From: Clostridium beijerinckii
GTDB lineage: Bacteria; Bacillota; Clostridia; Clostridiales; Clostridiaceae
Length of the DNA: 64,000 nt
NCBI RefSeq assembly: GCF_018223745.1
Contig: NZ_CP073653.1
Coordinates: 2,942,001-3,006,000, forward strand
Direction of reading: 5' to 3'
The notes below the pieces were generated by a model, which had not been told where the DNA came from, did no database searches, and saw only the letters and a list, made by a program, of their open reading frames with translations. A program made the position numbers and the translations under genes. This document shows positions 8,640 to 17,936 of this stretch, in pieces. Within the stretch, counting starts at the first letter, position 1; each line of letters begins with the position of its first letter.

Positions 8640-9467
8640 TTAGTACAATTTCTTTAATTCATTTTCATCTATTTTAAAAGTGTGTTTTTCTTCTGGGAAA
8701 TCTCCAGCTTGTACTTCTTTAACATAGGAGCTAATTGCATCTCTCATAACCGTACCTACATTTGCATATTGTTTTACGAATTTTGGCACAAAGTCATTAA
8801 ACATGCCTAACATATCTTGATAAACTAAAATTTGACCATCGCAATATTTTCCGGCTCCTATTCCTATTGTTGGAATTGAAACTGCATTTGTTATAAGCTC
8901 TGCAACTTTTTCTGGAATTCCCTCAAGAACAATTGAAAATGCCCCTGCTTTCTCAATAAGTACAGCATCATTTATAAGCTGTTTTGCCGCTGCTTCACTC
9001 TTCCCTTGAACTTTAAATCCTCCAAAAGCATTTACTGATTGAGGAGTTAATCCTATGTGTCCCATAACTGGTATTTGAGCATCTACAATAGCTTTAATTT
9101 GAGCTGCAACATTAGCTCCACCCTCAAGTTTAACAGCATTAGCTCCACCTTCTTTAATTAATCTTCCTGCATTTAAAACTGCTTGTTCGATAGATACATG
9201 ATAAGATAAGAAAGGCATATCACTTACAATAAGAGCATTTTTAGCACCTCTCTTAACAGCTTTTGTATGATAAATGATTTCATCCATAGTAACAGCTAAT
9301 GTATCTTCTTCACCTTTAATAACCATGCCAAGAGAATCTCCAATTAAAATCCCGTTAACACCACTCTCATCAATGATTTTTGCCATTGAGTAATCATATG
9401 CTGTAAGCATACTTAATTTGCTTTTTTGTTCTTTGGCTTGCTTAAAAGTTAATACTGTATTTTTCAC
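8640..9467 (-). CDS. panB: 3-methyl-2-oxobutanoate hydroxymethyltransferase
   Basis: This 275-aa enzyme transfers a hydroxymethyl group from methylene-tetrahydrofolate to alpha-ketoisovalerate, giving ketopantoate. Family motifs are present: [33 protein letters not shown] and IGIGAG. The start is GTG 9467, which shares its G with the TAG stop of the upstream gene, and GGAGG lies 9 bases before it. The overlap implies translational coupling with the DUF2520 oxidoreductase. The substrate, ketoisovalerate, is also a product of the branched-chain pathway encoded by ilvBN at 18 kb. Confidence 0.97.
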   Translation of the reverse strand: MKNTVLTFKQAKEQKSKLSMLTAYDYSMAKIIDESGVNGILIGDSLGMVIKGEEDTLAVTMDEIIYHTKAVKRGAKNALIVSDMPFLSYHVSIEQAVLNAGRLIKEGGANAVKLEGGANVAAQIKAIVDAQIPVMGHIGLTPQSVNAFGGFKVQGKSEAAAKQLINDAVLIEKAGAFSIVLEGIPEKVAELITNAVSIPTIGIGAGKYCDGQILVYQDMLGMFNDFVPKFVKQYANVGTVMRDAISSYVKEVQAGDFPEEKHTFKIDENELKKLY

Positions 9468-10399
9468 TAATTTACGCCTCCTAAAAACTTATAAATTTCC
9501 AAATGCTTTTTTGAATTACTTAATACATTTTCTATTTGACTCTTATTTTCCATGCTATAGAAACATTCTTCTATATTTTCTGTAATATCTGCATTATTTT
9601 TATCTCTCAAAGCCACAAGTTTTAATAGATTAAAAGATAATATCTTATATAAATCTTTATCTTTGTCCTCTAAAACAGAAATATGCTTCTCAATTGTTGT
9701 AATATCTCCCCTTGCTATAGGACCTGTTAAAGAATTAACAAACCCTTTTGCATAAATACTATCAATATTACCCTTTATTAAAGGTTTTAAAGCATTTAAA
9801 GCTTCTTCATCATCTAACCCAAGTTTTTTTAAATAACTCGTTCCTATATCAAGCAAAGATAATGCCAAATTAGATACAAAAACGCTAGCTAAATGATATG
9901 TTGAGGAATCTTCTGCTTTTCTAACAAAGTACTTATTTCCAATAAGCTTAAGTACACTAATAATAGATGAATCTTCTAAAATATCACCTTCAATTGAAAA
10001 ATATATATCTTCCAATTCTTTTAATTTTGTTTCTTTACTAGAGAATGCAAATATTGGATGTAGAGAATAAATCATTGCACCAGAATGTTTCGCATTACAT
10101 AATACATTTGATTTGAGTGAACCACTTGTGTGGCAAATAGATTTGTTATTTAGATCAAATTTTGATAATTCAATATCTATAATTGAAATGATGTCATCAG
10201 GAGTTGTAATAAATAATATATCACTATCTTTAATAATATCTTGAATGTTGTTATAAAATTTAGATTTTGTAATATTTGCTGCATCTATGGTATTTAAGTC
10301 ATCTTTTCCATAAAAGCCGCTTAATTCTATCCCTTTATGAGTAAAGTAGCGTCCTAAACTCACGCCTACCTTCCCTGGACCAATAAATCCAATTTTAAT
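9467..10399 (-). CDS. Rossmann-like and DUF2520 oxidoreductase, candidate ketopantoate reductase; apparent ATT start
   Basis: This is a protein of about 310 aa. The N-terminus has a NAD(P) fold with [10 protein letters not shown], followed by TTPDD and a CHTSGS segment, then a DUF2520-type helical domain (HPIFAF, YHLASVF, GPIARGD). It is the first gene of the pan cluster and overlaps panB by one base, so it is a good candidate for the ketopantoate reduction step, since no panE is visible in the window. The only strong ribosome site, GGAGGTGAT, is followed 4 bases later by ATT AAA ATT GGA. The upstream in-frame ATGs at 10456 and 10435 have no Shine-Dalgarno sequence. I therefore place the start at ATT 10399; a 329-aa form from 10456 is the alternative. 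Confidence 0.78.
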   Translation of the reverse strand: MKIGFIGPGKVGVSLGRYFTHKGIELSGFYGKDDLNTIDAANITKSKFYNNIQDIIKDSDILFITTPDDIISIIDIELSKFDLNNKSICHTSGSLKSNVLCNAKHSGAMIYSLHPIFAFSSKETKLKELEDIYFSIEGDILEDSSIISVLKLIGNKYFVRKAEDSSTYHLASVFVSNLALSLLDIGTSYLKKLGLDDEEALNALKPLIKGNIDSIYAKGFVNSLTGPIARGDITTIEKHISVLEDKDKDLYKILSFNLLKLVALRDKNNADITENIEECFYSMENKSQIENVLSNSKKHLEIYKFLGGVN

Positions 10400-10777
10400 G
10401 GTATCACCTCCATATACGTGTGAGTGATACAACATCCTAATTTCAATCTCATTCATTATAGATATGAGTTGTATTATATATAATTAATGCTAAAAAATTT
10501 GGTGTAACTCTTTTTCGATACTACCCACTGATATTCTACCACTATGTTTTGATTTTAACAATGATAAATTTTTTTATTCTTTAGGAATTTATATTCCTGT
10601 AAAATCTATGGGTAACTTAAAAAAGGTTGATTGGATAGTTTGAGTATTTAAAAAAGAATAAAAAGAAAATCTTATTCGCCTGCCAGATTTTTCTCACATG
10701 CATTCGAAAAGGCAGATGCGTGAAAAAAATCTCCTGCTCCACAGTCGCCTGCGATTTTTTTATTTAAATACAAAAAA
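10400..10777. repeat. Gene-free stretch with second copy of the 6.1-kb dispersed repeat
   Basis: From 10575 to 10762 the sequence repeats the flanks of the block at 6079-6320: TTATTCTTTAGGAATTTAT at one end, CAGTCGCCTGCGATTTTTTTA at the other (given here in part). In the middle a 60-nt imperfect hairpin joins CAGATTTTTCTCACATGCA with TGCGTGAAAAAAATCT. No reading frame is credible. Confidence 0.55.
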
Positions 10778-10806
10778 AAGCAAGATTACTTTTTAATTCT
10801 TGCTTT
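10778..10806 (-). terminator. Terminator of the MgtC-family gene
   Basis: On the minus strand AAAGCAAGA, loop, TCTTGCTTTTTTTT forms a classical intrinsic terminator 20 bases after the stop codon. Confidence 0.85.
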
Positions 10807-10825
10807 CTCGTATTTTTATAAAAAT

Positions 10826-11533
10826 TTACATAATTTCCTCTATTGTAATTACATTTTCAAGGCTATGAAGCTTTAAAATGTACTCTGAATGATTAATTTT
10901 TTCAGGTAATGTTAAAGTCATTTTAAGCCCAATTATATGATTGTCAAGCTCTTTCGCTTTCTTAAGTTCTAGATTAGAAATTTTTGTTCCATCTAATTTT
11001 ATTGCATTCATAAAGTTCGTAACGCCTGCTATATGCTTGAGTTCAGCATATATATCCAATTCGTTAGACTTAGCCCTATAATGTAAATCTGCTTTATGAA
11101 GTACTGTTAATACACCTAATAAGAAAAAGCATGAAATAATAGCGCCTTCATAAAAACCAATTCCAATGGCAAGTCCCATACATGCGCAGGCCCAAAGACC
11201 TGCGGCAGTTGTAAGGCCTTTAACTTCATTACGCCCAACTACGATAATAGTACCTGCTCCTAGGAATCCAATACCACTTATAACTTGAGCACCCATTCTG
11301 CTTACATCATCCTGAATGTGTAATATATCTCTCATGTATTGTCCTGTTATCATAATTAAAGTTGCACCAATACAAACTAATATATGAGTTCTAAGACCAG
11401 CCGGCCTTTTTTTTCTTCCTCTTTCAAGCCCAATAATCCCTGCACAAATTGTAGCAAGAGTAAGCCTTAAAATTATAGATGCAGTATTAACTTCCCTCAA
11501 GTAGTTTGTCAGTTCATTTATTGTATTATCCAT
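10826..11533 (-). CDS. MgtC/SapB family membrane protein
   Basis: This 235-aa protein has an N-terminal MgtC domain with about five membrane segments (residues 20-145) carrying the family signature GLERGRKKRPAGLRTH, then SGIGFLGAGTI and LTTAAGLWA. The C-terminal 80 residues form a cytoplasmic ACT-like domain. MgtC proteins help adapt to low magnesium and modulate ATP synthase or cation balance in some pathogens; in clostridia the role is not established. ATG 11533 is preceded by GAAGGTGG. It stands alone between two terminator-like gaps. Confidence 0.9.
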   Translation of the reverse strand: MDNTINELTNYLREVNTASIILRLTLATICAGIIGLERGRKKRPAGLRTHILVCIGATLIMITGQYMRDILHIQDDVSRMGAQVISGIGFLGAGTIIVVGRNEVKGLTTAAGLWACACMGLAIGIGFYEGAIISCFFLLGVLTVLHKADLHYRAKSNELDIYAELKHIAGVTNFMNAIKLDGTKISNLELKKAKELDNHIIGLKMTLTLPEKINHSEYILKLHSLENVITIEEIM

Positions 11534-11566
11534 ATAACCACCTTCATAATTGCTGGTATCTTATTG

Positions 11567-14500
11567 TTAATTATAATTAAATAATTCTAAAATTTCATTT
11601 TCATTTAACGAATGTATGAATTCTCCTACGGATAAATCATCACCTAAAATCTTATTTATTAGCTCTCTTTTGGAATCCTGTAATTCCACTATTTTTTCTT
11701 CTATAGTTCCTTGGGCAATTAACTTAATCACTTCTACCACATTTTTTTGACCAATTCTATGTGCTCTATCAGTTGCTTGATCTTCAACAGCAGGATTCCA
11801 CCATGGATCAAAATGTATCACTATATCCGCGCTTGTTAAATTCAGCCCCGTACCACCAGCTTTCAAGGATACTAAGAATACAGTGTTTTCACCATTATTA
11901 AATTCGTCGACCATCTTCATTCTATTGATTGATGAAACTGATCCATCTAAATATGAAAATAAGAAATTTTTTTCTTTAAGTATTTTGCTTATATTCTTTA
12001 ATACAGAAGTAAATTGCGAGAATACTAATATTTTATGTCCCTCATCTATACTTTGTTCCAATAATTCAATTAATGCATCAATTTTTCCACTACTTCCTAA
12101 GTAATTATCCATAGTTACAGACGGATCTAAACATATCTGACGAAGCTTAGTTATATAAGCCAAAATTTCTATTTTGCTCTTACTAAACTCAAAATCTTCG
12201 ACTTTCTTTTGAATTAAATCTTTAGTATAGTTAGCATAGGTTTCATATACGACTTTTTGCTCATCACTTAAAGGAACAAGAAGTCTTTTTTCAATTTTAT
12301 CAGGTAATTCTTTAATTACATTCTTCTTATACCTTCTAAGAATAAATGGTTTTACAAGTCTATTTAACTCTTCAAGAATTTCTGGTCCTTCTTCAAGCCT
12401 CCTATGATATCTAGTTACAAATTTCTTCTCATTATATAAATACCCTGGCATTATAAAATCAAATATTGACCATAATTCCATTAATGAATTTTCTATTGGT
12501 GTTCCAGTCAACGCAAATCTTATTCTTGCTTTTATTTCCTTGACTGACTTAGAACTTAAAGAAGATTGATTCTTTATGTTTTGAGCCTCATCTAAGATAC
12601 AGTAATCAAAATTCATATTATATAATTCTATGTCACGTCTCAATAAATTATAGGTAGTCAAGATTACATCATATTCTTTATAGTTATTAATCAATTCTTC
12701 TCTTTCTTCTTTTACCCCATTGCAAATAGCAATTTTCATTGATGGAGCAAATTTATTAAATTCATTTTTCCAATTATAGATTAAAGAAGTAGGTGCAATA
12801 ATAAGAGTTTTTGAATCTGGCTTTGAAAGCAATAATGTTATTGTTTGCAGTGTCTTTCCAAGTCCCATTTCATCACCAAGTATTCCACCAAACCCTAAGT
12901 AATCTAAAGTTCTAAGCCAATTATAGCCTTCTTTTTGATACTTTCTAAGTTTAGCTTGAAGTCCATATGGAGGTTGAAAGGCTTTATCTTTAATGTTACT
13001 TAATCTTTCTTTAAGATCCTTAATTTCATCACAACTATTTATATACCTTAACTCTTTGTCTTCTAAATAATCTTCAAGATAAGCTCCCTTGTTAATTGGA
13101 ACATTAATGAGATTCTCATTTAATTTCTCTTCTAAAAGTAAATTATCTATAAGGGTCAATGATTCTTTCAATACTTCATCTTCTAGGTCTAAGAATTCTC
13201 CATTCTCAAGCTTATAATATTTCAAGTTATCTCTAAAGCTTCTAAGTATTTTTGCAGTTTCTTCTGGAGATATATCAGAAATTTTAAATTCAAACTCAAA
13301 ATAGTTGAATTTACCTTTTCTAACTTCTCCAACAAAATCTGATTTCTTAATATCTTTTATTCCCTTAAATCTCTCAGAATAAAATACCTCACCATATCTT
13401 TGGAGCTTTTCTATTTCATATTTAAAGAATTTAAAAGCCTCATCATCATCTCTTAAAAAGAATAATCTTCCATTGACTTCTTCAAATCCAAGACTTTTTA
13501 ATACTCCTAAAACTTCATATTCTTTATTAGTATCTCTGTAAATAATTTTATCTTTGTATTCTTCAAAAAAATTAAATTCATGTCCTTCATATGATACCTT
13601 AAATAACAACGAAATGTCCTTATCTTTATCAAAATAAAACCTGAAGATTACAGGCGCGATTACAACTTTTTCTCTAATATCCTTAGATAAAACTAAATCA
13701 TTTGTTACTTTTTGAATCGAAGGTATTAATTCTTTTAAAATTCTACTTTCATTGATCTTATTGAAACTAACTTTGTTAGTAGCATTAAATATTTTTAAAT
13801 ATGGCGATAATCTCTCACATTGTTCTATTGATGGAATGTATATGGAAGTACCAAATAAGAATACATCTTCATCTTGAGTTAATGATTCTGGTATTCCATT
13901 AGGAGCTTCTAAAATTATATTGTTATTCTTACTCAATAAAGCAAATGGAATAGGCATATCCCCTTCTATTATTTCAGATTCTAATATTCTATAAAAGAAT
14001 CCATCGCCTAAAAAAACTCTATTCTTTTTTATAATGTATAAAAATTCTTTAAACATCATATCAGGAATTGTAAGGGTCTTTCCTTCTATTAACTTATCCT
14101 GATAACGTCTAAAATTTCTATCATGATCTGCTAAATTTTTTATATTATTCATGAATTTTATTAATCTTCTATCTTCATAAGAAAGACTTTGAGTTTTTAT
14201 ATCAAAAATAAATTCTTTCCCGTACTTAATTGGTACTTTATTATAAACGCATGTCAAAAATTGATTAATATCTTTAACTATATACATTTTATTGCTTTTT
14301 CTTAATCCTATTTTAAACTCGATTTGAAGTTTAGAGGACCAATTGTTTTTATTAATAATAACTTCGAATTTTAGCTTTTCCTTATCCGTATCCCCAACAA
14401 GTAAAGATAATAAATCATCATTAGAATTCTCCTTAATTCTAGCTTTATTATCTTTAAGAGATAAATTATTATTTAACTTGGTTCTTAACTCTTCATCTTC

Positions 14501-14824
14501 ATCAATATTTCTTAAGAATGTATAAAAAGTAGCTATTATATGTTTACAACAGTAATTATCACGAGAAAATTCGTTTTTCTCAAAGTCTAGACAACTACAA
14601 TGGGTTCCTATAATTTCTTTAGTCATATTATCAATTTCAAGCTTACACGAATATTCACTTAGAAGGCTTTCTGAAACTACAGTTGAGTTTATTTTTATAT
14701 AATCTTTATCTACTTTAACATTTATTTCTCTTAACAAATCATTTTTTAGAACACGTTGACCTTTTGTAAGAGATGAATTTGTTATGTTCTTATTAAAACC
14801 CTCTAGTAAAATTTGTTTTATCAA
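11567..14824 (-). CDS. SNF2-family DEAD-like ATPase with SWIM zinc finger
   Basis: This is a 1085-aa protein. A SWIM finger (CSC, then CCKH, residues about 70-100) is followed by an SNF2-associated region and a two-lobed helicase core: DEMGLGKT near residue 650, DEAQ near 743, LTGTPIENS, and motifs V/VI in GGTGLNLT and DRAHRIGQ near 1020. The order and size match bacterial SWIM-SNF2 proteins, which translocate on double-stranded DNA or remodel nucleoprotein; the specific substrate is unknown. The start is TTG 14824, overlapping the TGA of the 69-aa gene by 4 bases, with GGTGAT upstream, so the two are translated together. No methylase, nuclease or other defence gene adjoins it. Confidence 0.92.
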   Translation of the reverse strand: MIKQILLEGFNKNITNSSLTKGQRVLKNDLLREINVKVDKDYIKINSTVVSESLLSEYSCKLEIDNMTKEIIGTHCSCLDFEKNEFSRDNYCCKHIIATFYTFLRNIDEDEELRTKLNNNLSLKDNKARIKENSNDDLLSLLVGDTDKEKLKFEVIINKNNWSSKLQIEFKIGLRKSNKMYIVKDINQFLTCVYNKVPIKYGKEFIFDIKTQSLSYEDRRLIKFMNNIKNLADHDRNFRRYQDKLIEGKTLTIPDMMFKEFLYIIKKNRVFLGDGFFYRILESEIIEGDMPIPFALLSKNNNIILEAPNGIPESLTQDEDVFLFGTSIYIPSIEQCERLSPYLKIFNATNKVSFNKINESRILKELIPSIQKVTNDLVLSKDIREKVVIAPVIFRFYFDKDKDISLLFKVSYEGHEFNFFEEYKDKIIYRDTNKEYEVLGVLKSLGFEEVNGRLFFLRDDDEAFKFFKYEIEKLQRYGEVFYSERFKGIKDIKKSDFVGEVRKGKFNYFEFEFKISDISPEETAKILRSFRDNLKYYKLENGEFLDLEDEVLKESLTLIDNLLLEEKLNENLINVPINKGAYLEDYLEDKELRYINSCDEIKDLKERLSNIKDKAFQPPYGLQAKLRKYQKEGYNWLRTLDYLGFGGILGDEMGLGKTLQTITLLLSKPDSKTLIIAPTSLIYNWKNEFNKFAPSMKIAICNGVKEEREELINNYKEYDVILTTYNLLRRDIELYNMNFDYCILDEAQNIKNQSSLSSKSVKEIKARIRFALTGTPIENSLMELWSIFDFIMPGYLYNEKKFVTRYHRRLEEGPEILEELNRLVKPFILRRYKKNVIKELPDKIEKRLLVPLSDEQKVVYETYANYTKDLIQKKVEDFEFSKSKIEILAYITKLRQICLDPSVTMDNYLGSSGKIDALIELLEQSIDEGHKILVFSQFTSVLKNISKILKEKNFLFSYLDGSVSSINRMKMVDEFNNGENTVFLVSLKAGGTGLNLTSADIVIHFDPWWNPAVEDQATDRAHRIGQKNVVEVIKLIAQGTIEEKIVELQDSKRELINKILGDDLSVGEFIHSLNENEILELFNYN

Positions 14825-15030
14825 TGTTTATCACCTGCATTTTTATTTTTAACTTCTTTAATTCTTTTAATTAAATCTACACTGATATATTGGGATTTAG
14901 AAACCCCTTTTCTAAAATATCTTATTTGCTTATAGTCACGGCCTTCAATATTTATATCTAATATATCAATTCTTTCAGCATTAAATATAGTAGGTTCATT
15001 TTTTCCTTTTAAATATATATGTATTTCCAT
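14821..15030 (-). CDS. Small hypothetical protein coupled to the SNF2 ATPase
   Basis: This 69-aa protein has a beta-rich N-terminal half (MEIHIYLKG, then IDILDINIEG) and a basic, helical C-terminus. No family is recognised. Its stop overlaps the SNF2 start by 4 bases, so the pair is cotranslated and may be functionally linked. No good ribosome site lies directly before ATG 15030; the nearest GGAGG is about 50 bases upstream, so initiation may be weak or the leader structured. Confidence 0.65.
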   Translation of the reverse strand: MEIHIYLKGKNEPTIFNAERIDILDINIEGRDYKQIRYFRKGVSKSQYISVDLIKRIKEVKNKNAGDKH

Positions 15031-15099
15031 TTCATTAGGTGAGATTATTTAAATTAGTAATTTAAATATAATCCCAATATCCTCCTTTTAAAATTATAT

Positions 15100-17040
15100 T
15101 TAGTTATTATTTTTGAATTCTTCAATTGCTTCAGCAATTTCATTTAGATATTCCCATCGTTCGTATTTATTATCTAGTTCACTTTGTACGTCTTCTTTTT
15201 CATGCATCAATTCATTTAGTTTCCCATAGTTTGAAGAGTTCTTTGCCATTTCCTTTTCTAAAGAATTGATTTTTTCTTCAAGCTTAGCAATATCTTCATC
15301 TATAGTTTCATATTCTTTTTGTTCTTTAAAAGTAAACTTAGGTTTATTGTCTTTAGTTTTTTCTTTAACTCCCTTCCCTTTATCTGCTGCAAATTCATTG
15401 CTACTTTTCTCACTTGACTCAACAGATTTAATTTTCTCAATTTCTTTTGAAATCAAAAAGTCGCTATAGTTACCGTTATACTCTTTGATATACCCATTTC
15501 CTTCGTAAGAGAATATCTTCGTACAAATTCTATCTAAGAAATATCTATCATGGGATACAACAATGATTACACCCATAAATTTATCTAAAAAGTCTTCTAA
15601 TATTTTTAAGGTTTCGATATCTAAATCATTAGTAGGCTCATCTAATATCAAAAAGTTAGGTGATTCCATTAACACTCTTAAAAGATGAAGTCTTCTTCTT
15701 TCCCCACCAGATAATTTTTCAATCGGAGTATACTGCATAGTGCTATCGAATAGAAATCTTTCACACATAGTAGAAGCCATTATCTTAGTTCCATCTTCTA
15801 CTGGTATATATTCTCCGCCTTCTTTAACATAATCAATTACTCTTAGTTTAGGATCCATGTTACTATTATCTTGTGCAAAACATCCTATTTTAACTGTATC
15901 ACCAATTTCAATTTTTCCGCTGTCTATTGGAAGTTTATTTCTAAGAATATTAACTAAAGTTGTTTTTCCAGCACCATTTTCTCCAATGATACCAATTCTA
16001 TCATTTCTCAAAAATATATAGTTAAAGTCTTTAATTATAACTTTATTTCCAAATGACTTAGAGATATCGTATAATTCAACTACTTTTTTCCCCAGCCTAG
16101 AACCAACAAATGATATATCTACATCTTCCTGTCTTTTAATGCTTTCTTCGCTTACTAACTCGTCAAATCTTTGAAGTCTTGCCTTTTGCTTAGTAGTTCT
16201 GGCTTTAGCACCACGTCTAACCCACTTTAATTCGTTCCTTATAAGAGCGTTTTTCTTTTCTTCTTGTGATTGTTCTACTTCAATTCTTTCAATCTTTTTT
16301 TCAAGGAAGGCAGTATAATTTCCAGGATAAGTATATAAATTACCTCTGTCCAATTCAATAATTCTATTTGTAACTCTGTCTAAGAAATATCTATCATGAG
16401 TAATCATTAAAAGAGCGCCTTTCCTAGAATTTAAGAATTCTTCAAGCCATTCAATGGAATCTGAATCTAGATGATTGGTAGGCTCATCTAATATAAGAAG
16501 ATCACATGGTGTTATAAGTGAACAAGCAAGTGCTATTCTTTTCTTTTGTCCTCCAGATAAGTTTCCAACCTTTTCTGAATAATTCTTTATTCCAAGTTTA
16601 TTTAAAATTGTCTTTGCGTCACTCTCCATATCCCATAAGCTTAAGGAGTCAATTTCACTTTGAACCTTAAGTAATTCATTATTTAAAGAATCAAAGTTTT
16701 CACCACTGCAACTATTAATCTTATCTAATAACTCCTCATATCTTTTTAAAAGTTTCATTTCTTTAGTGTCACCTTTAAAAATTTGTTCTAAAACAGTTGC
16801 ATCTTCATCAAATAAAGGATTCTGATCAAGATATTCAATTCTAACATTTTTACCCTTTACTATATTTCCATCAAAAAATTCCTCTCGGCCAGAAACCACT
16901 TTTAAAAATGTTGATTTACCAGCACCATTTATTCCAATTAAACCAATTTTATCTCCATCATTAATTCCTAGTGAAACATTATTTAATAATATTTTATCAC
17001 TATAATTTTTGCTTATATTTTCCAAAGTAATTATATTCAT
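15100..17040 (-). CDS. ABC-F family ATPase, Uup type
   Basis: This is a 646-aa soluble protein with two ABC domains in one chain and no membrane part. Walker A motifs are GINGAGKST (36-44) and GENGAGKTT (about 351-359); signatures are LSGGQKKR and LSGGERRR; both Walker B regions read LDEPTNHLD and LDEPTNDLD. A linker rich in Lys/Glu and a C-terminal coiled coil (about 560-646) match the ABC_tran_CTD domain of Uup. Such proteins act at the ribosome or on DNA intermediates; resistance-type ABC-F proteins usually lack this C-terminal coiled coil, so a housekeeping role is more likely. ATG 17040 follows AAAGGAG. Confidence 0.92.
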   Translation of the reverse strand: MNIITLENISKNYSDKILLNNVSLGINDGDKIGLIGINGAGKSTFLKVVSGREEFFDGNIVKGKNVRIEYLDQNPLFDEDATVLEQIFKGDTKEMKLLKRYEELLDKINSCSGENFDSLNNELLKVQSEIDSLSLWDMESDAKTILNKLGIKNYSEKVGNLSGGQKKRIALACSLITPCDLLILDEPTNHLDSDSIEWLEEFLNSRKGALLMITHDRYFLDRVTNRIIELDRGNLYTYPGNYTAFLEKKIERIEVEQSQEEKKNALIRNELKWVRRGAKARTTKQKARLQRFDELVSEESIKRQEDVDISFVGSRLGKKVVELYDISKSFGNKVIIKDFNYIFLRNDRIGIIGENGAGKTTLVNILRNKLPIDSGKIEIGDTVKIGCFAQDNSNMDPKLRVIDYVKEGGEYIPVEDGTKIMASTMCERFLFDSTMQYTPIEKLSGGERRRLHLLRVLMESPNFLILDEPTNDLDIETLKILEDFLDKFMGVIIVVSHDRYFLDRICTKIFSYEGNGYIKEYNGNYSDFLISKEIEKIKSVESSEKSSNEFAADKGKGVKEKTKDNKPKFTFKEQKEYETIDEDIAKLEEKINSLEKEMAKNSSNYGKLNELMHEKEDVQSELDNKYERWEYLNEIAEAIEEFKNNN

Positions 17041-17130
17041 TAATTTTAAACTCCTTTATGTGATTATATACATACTATTTTAACATAGGATGCTCATAAA
17101 CAGAAATTTAGATTGAATTTAAACAAAAAA

Positions 17131-17158
17131 AGACTACCTATTATAATATAGATAGTCT
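17131..17158 (-). terminator. Terminator of the 39-aa peptide gene
   Basis: The minus strand reads AGACTATCTA, an 8-base loop, TAGGTAGTCT and then seven T. It lies about 50 bases after the stop of the small gene at 17206-17325. Confidence 0.8.
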
Positions 17159-17205
17159 AAAAGTAACATATCTTGTTTCGAATAATTACTGTATATATTA
17201 ATGAT

Positions 17206-17325
17206 TCACTTATTTTTTTTTAGATTTTGACTTGAGATTTCATATCTTTCTTCATTATCTTCTGTATTATAAAAAGCATTACAACCAATCAATAAAGCAC
17301 AAACAAAAATTACTATTCCTAGCAT
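17206..17325 (-). CDS. 39-aa single-span membrane peptide
   Basis: ATG 17325 follows AAAGGGGGAATAATT, an excellent ribosome site. The product has a hydrophobic N-terminal segment (LGIVIFVCALLIGC) and a short acidic tail. LIGC resembles a lipoprotein box, but the peptide is very short, so it is either a tiny lipoprotein or a single-span membrane peptide. It has its own terminator and lies between the ABC-F gene and the T-box leader. Function unknown. Confidence 0.6.
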   Translation of the reverse strand: MLGIVIFVCALLIGCNAFYNTEDNEERYEISSQNLKKNK

Positions 17326-17482
17326 AATTATTCCCCCTTTAATATGGATTTGATTATATATTTATTATAGCACAATTCGTATGTAAACGATATACTATTT
17401 TGTTTTTTTTTATTTCTATTTACATCAATTTCTTGATTACTATTTTCTTAATTTATGATTTTGCAGAATTTTCAAAAAATTA

Positions 17483-17512
17483 TTGACAAAGCTTATATCT
17501 TTTGACTATAAT
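17483..17512 (+). promoter_or_regulatory. Sigma-A-type promoter of the ilvBN leader
   Basis: TTGACA (17483-17488) and TATAAT (17507-17512) with an 18-bp spacer sit about 35 bases before the T-box leader. Both hexamers match the consensus perfectly. Confidence 0.85.
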
Positions 17513-17544
17513 TTATATAAACCTATATAATTTAAAAACTGTGA

Positions 17545-17818
17545 AAAGGAAGAGTACATATATTATTGAAATAAAGAGAGAGAATATTTGCTGGAAATTC
17601 TCATGATGTATATATGGAATGTAGCCTTGGAGTTTTTAATCGAAATCTTAATTGTTAGAGAGTAGAATTAAACGGATTGTCCACCGTTAAAAGGGCAATA
17701 ATATCGGTTATTTAACCCGTATTATTAATAAGTGTGTATTTGATTATACAAAATTAGGTGGTACCGCGGTGATTATCTCTTCGTCCTATATTATTTATAG
17801 GATTGGGAGTTTTTTTTT
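17545..17818 (+). ncRNA. T-box riboswitch controlling ilvBN
   Basis: The invariant T-box AGGTGGTACCGCGG is at 17756-17769. Upstream, a stem I region with AGAGAGAA, a distal hairpin GAGAAT/ATTCTC and a GGAATGTAGCCTTGGAG segment fits the usual layout. Downstream, CTCTTCGTCCTATA pairs with TATAGGATTGGGAG followed by nine T (17777-17820), the competing terminator. Uncharged tRNA binding would favour the antiterminator and allow ilvB transcription. The specifier lies near GAATGTAGCC; GTA (Val) or TGT (Cys) are both possible readings, and I cannot settle it by eye. Confidence 0.92.
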
Positions 17819-17936
17819 ACACAAAAATAATATTTATTCTTATATCAAATATTAAAAAATAGTAAAATCGAACTTTTTATCTAATCAATAAACGTTAATG
17901 AAATATTCTAAGATATTTATGTAAGGAGTGATTTCT

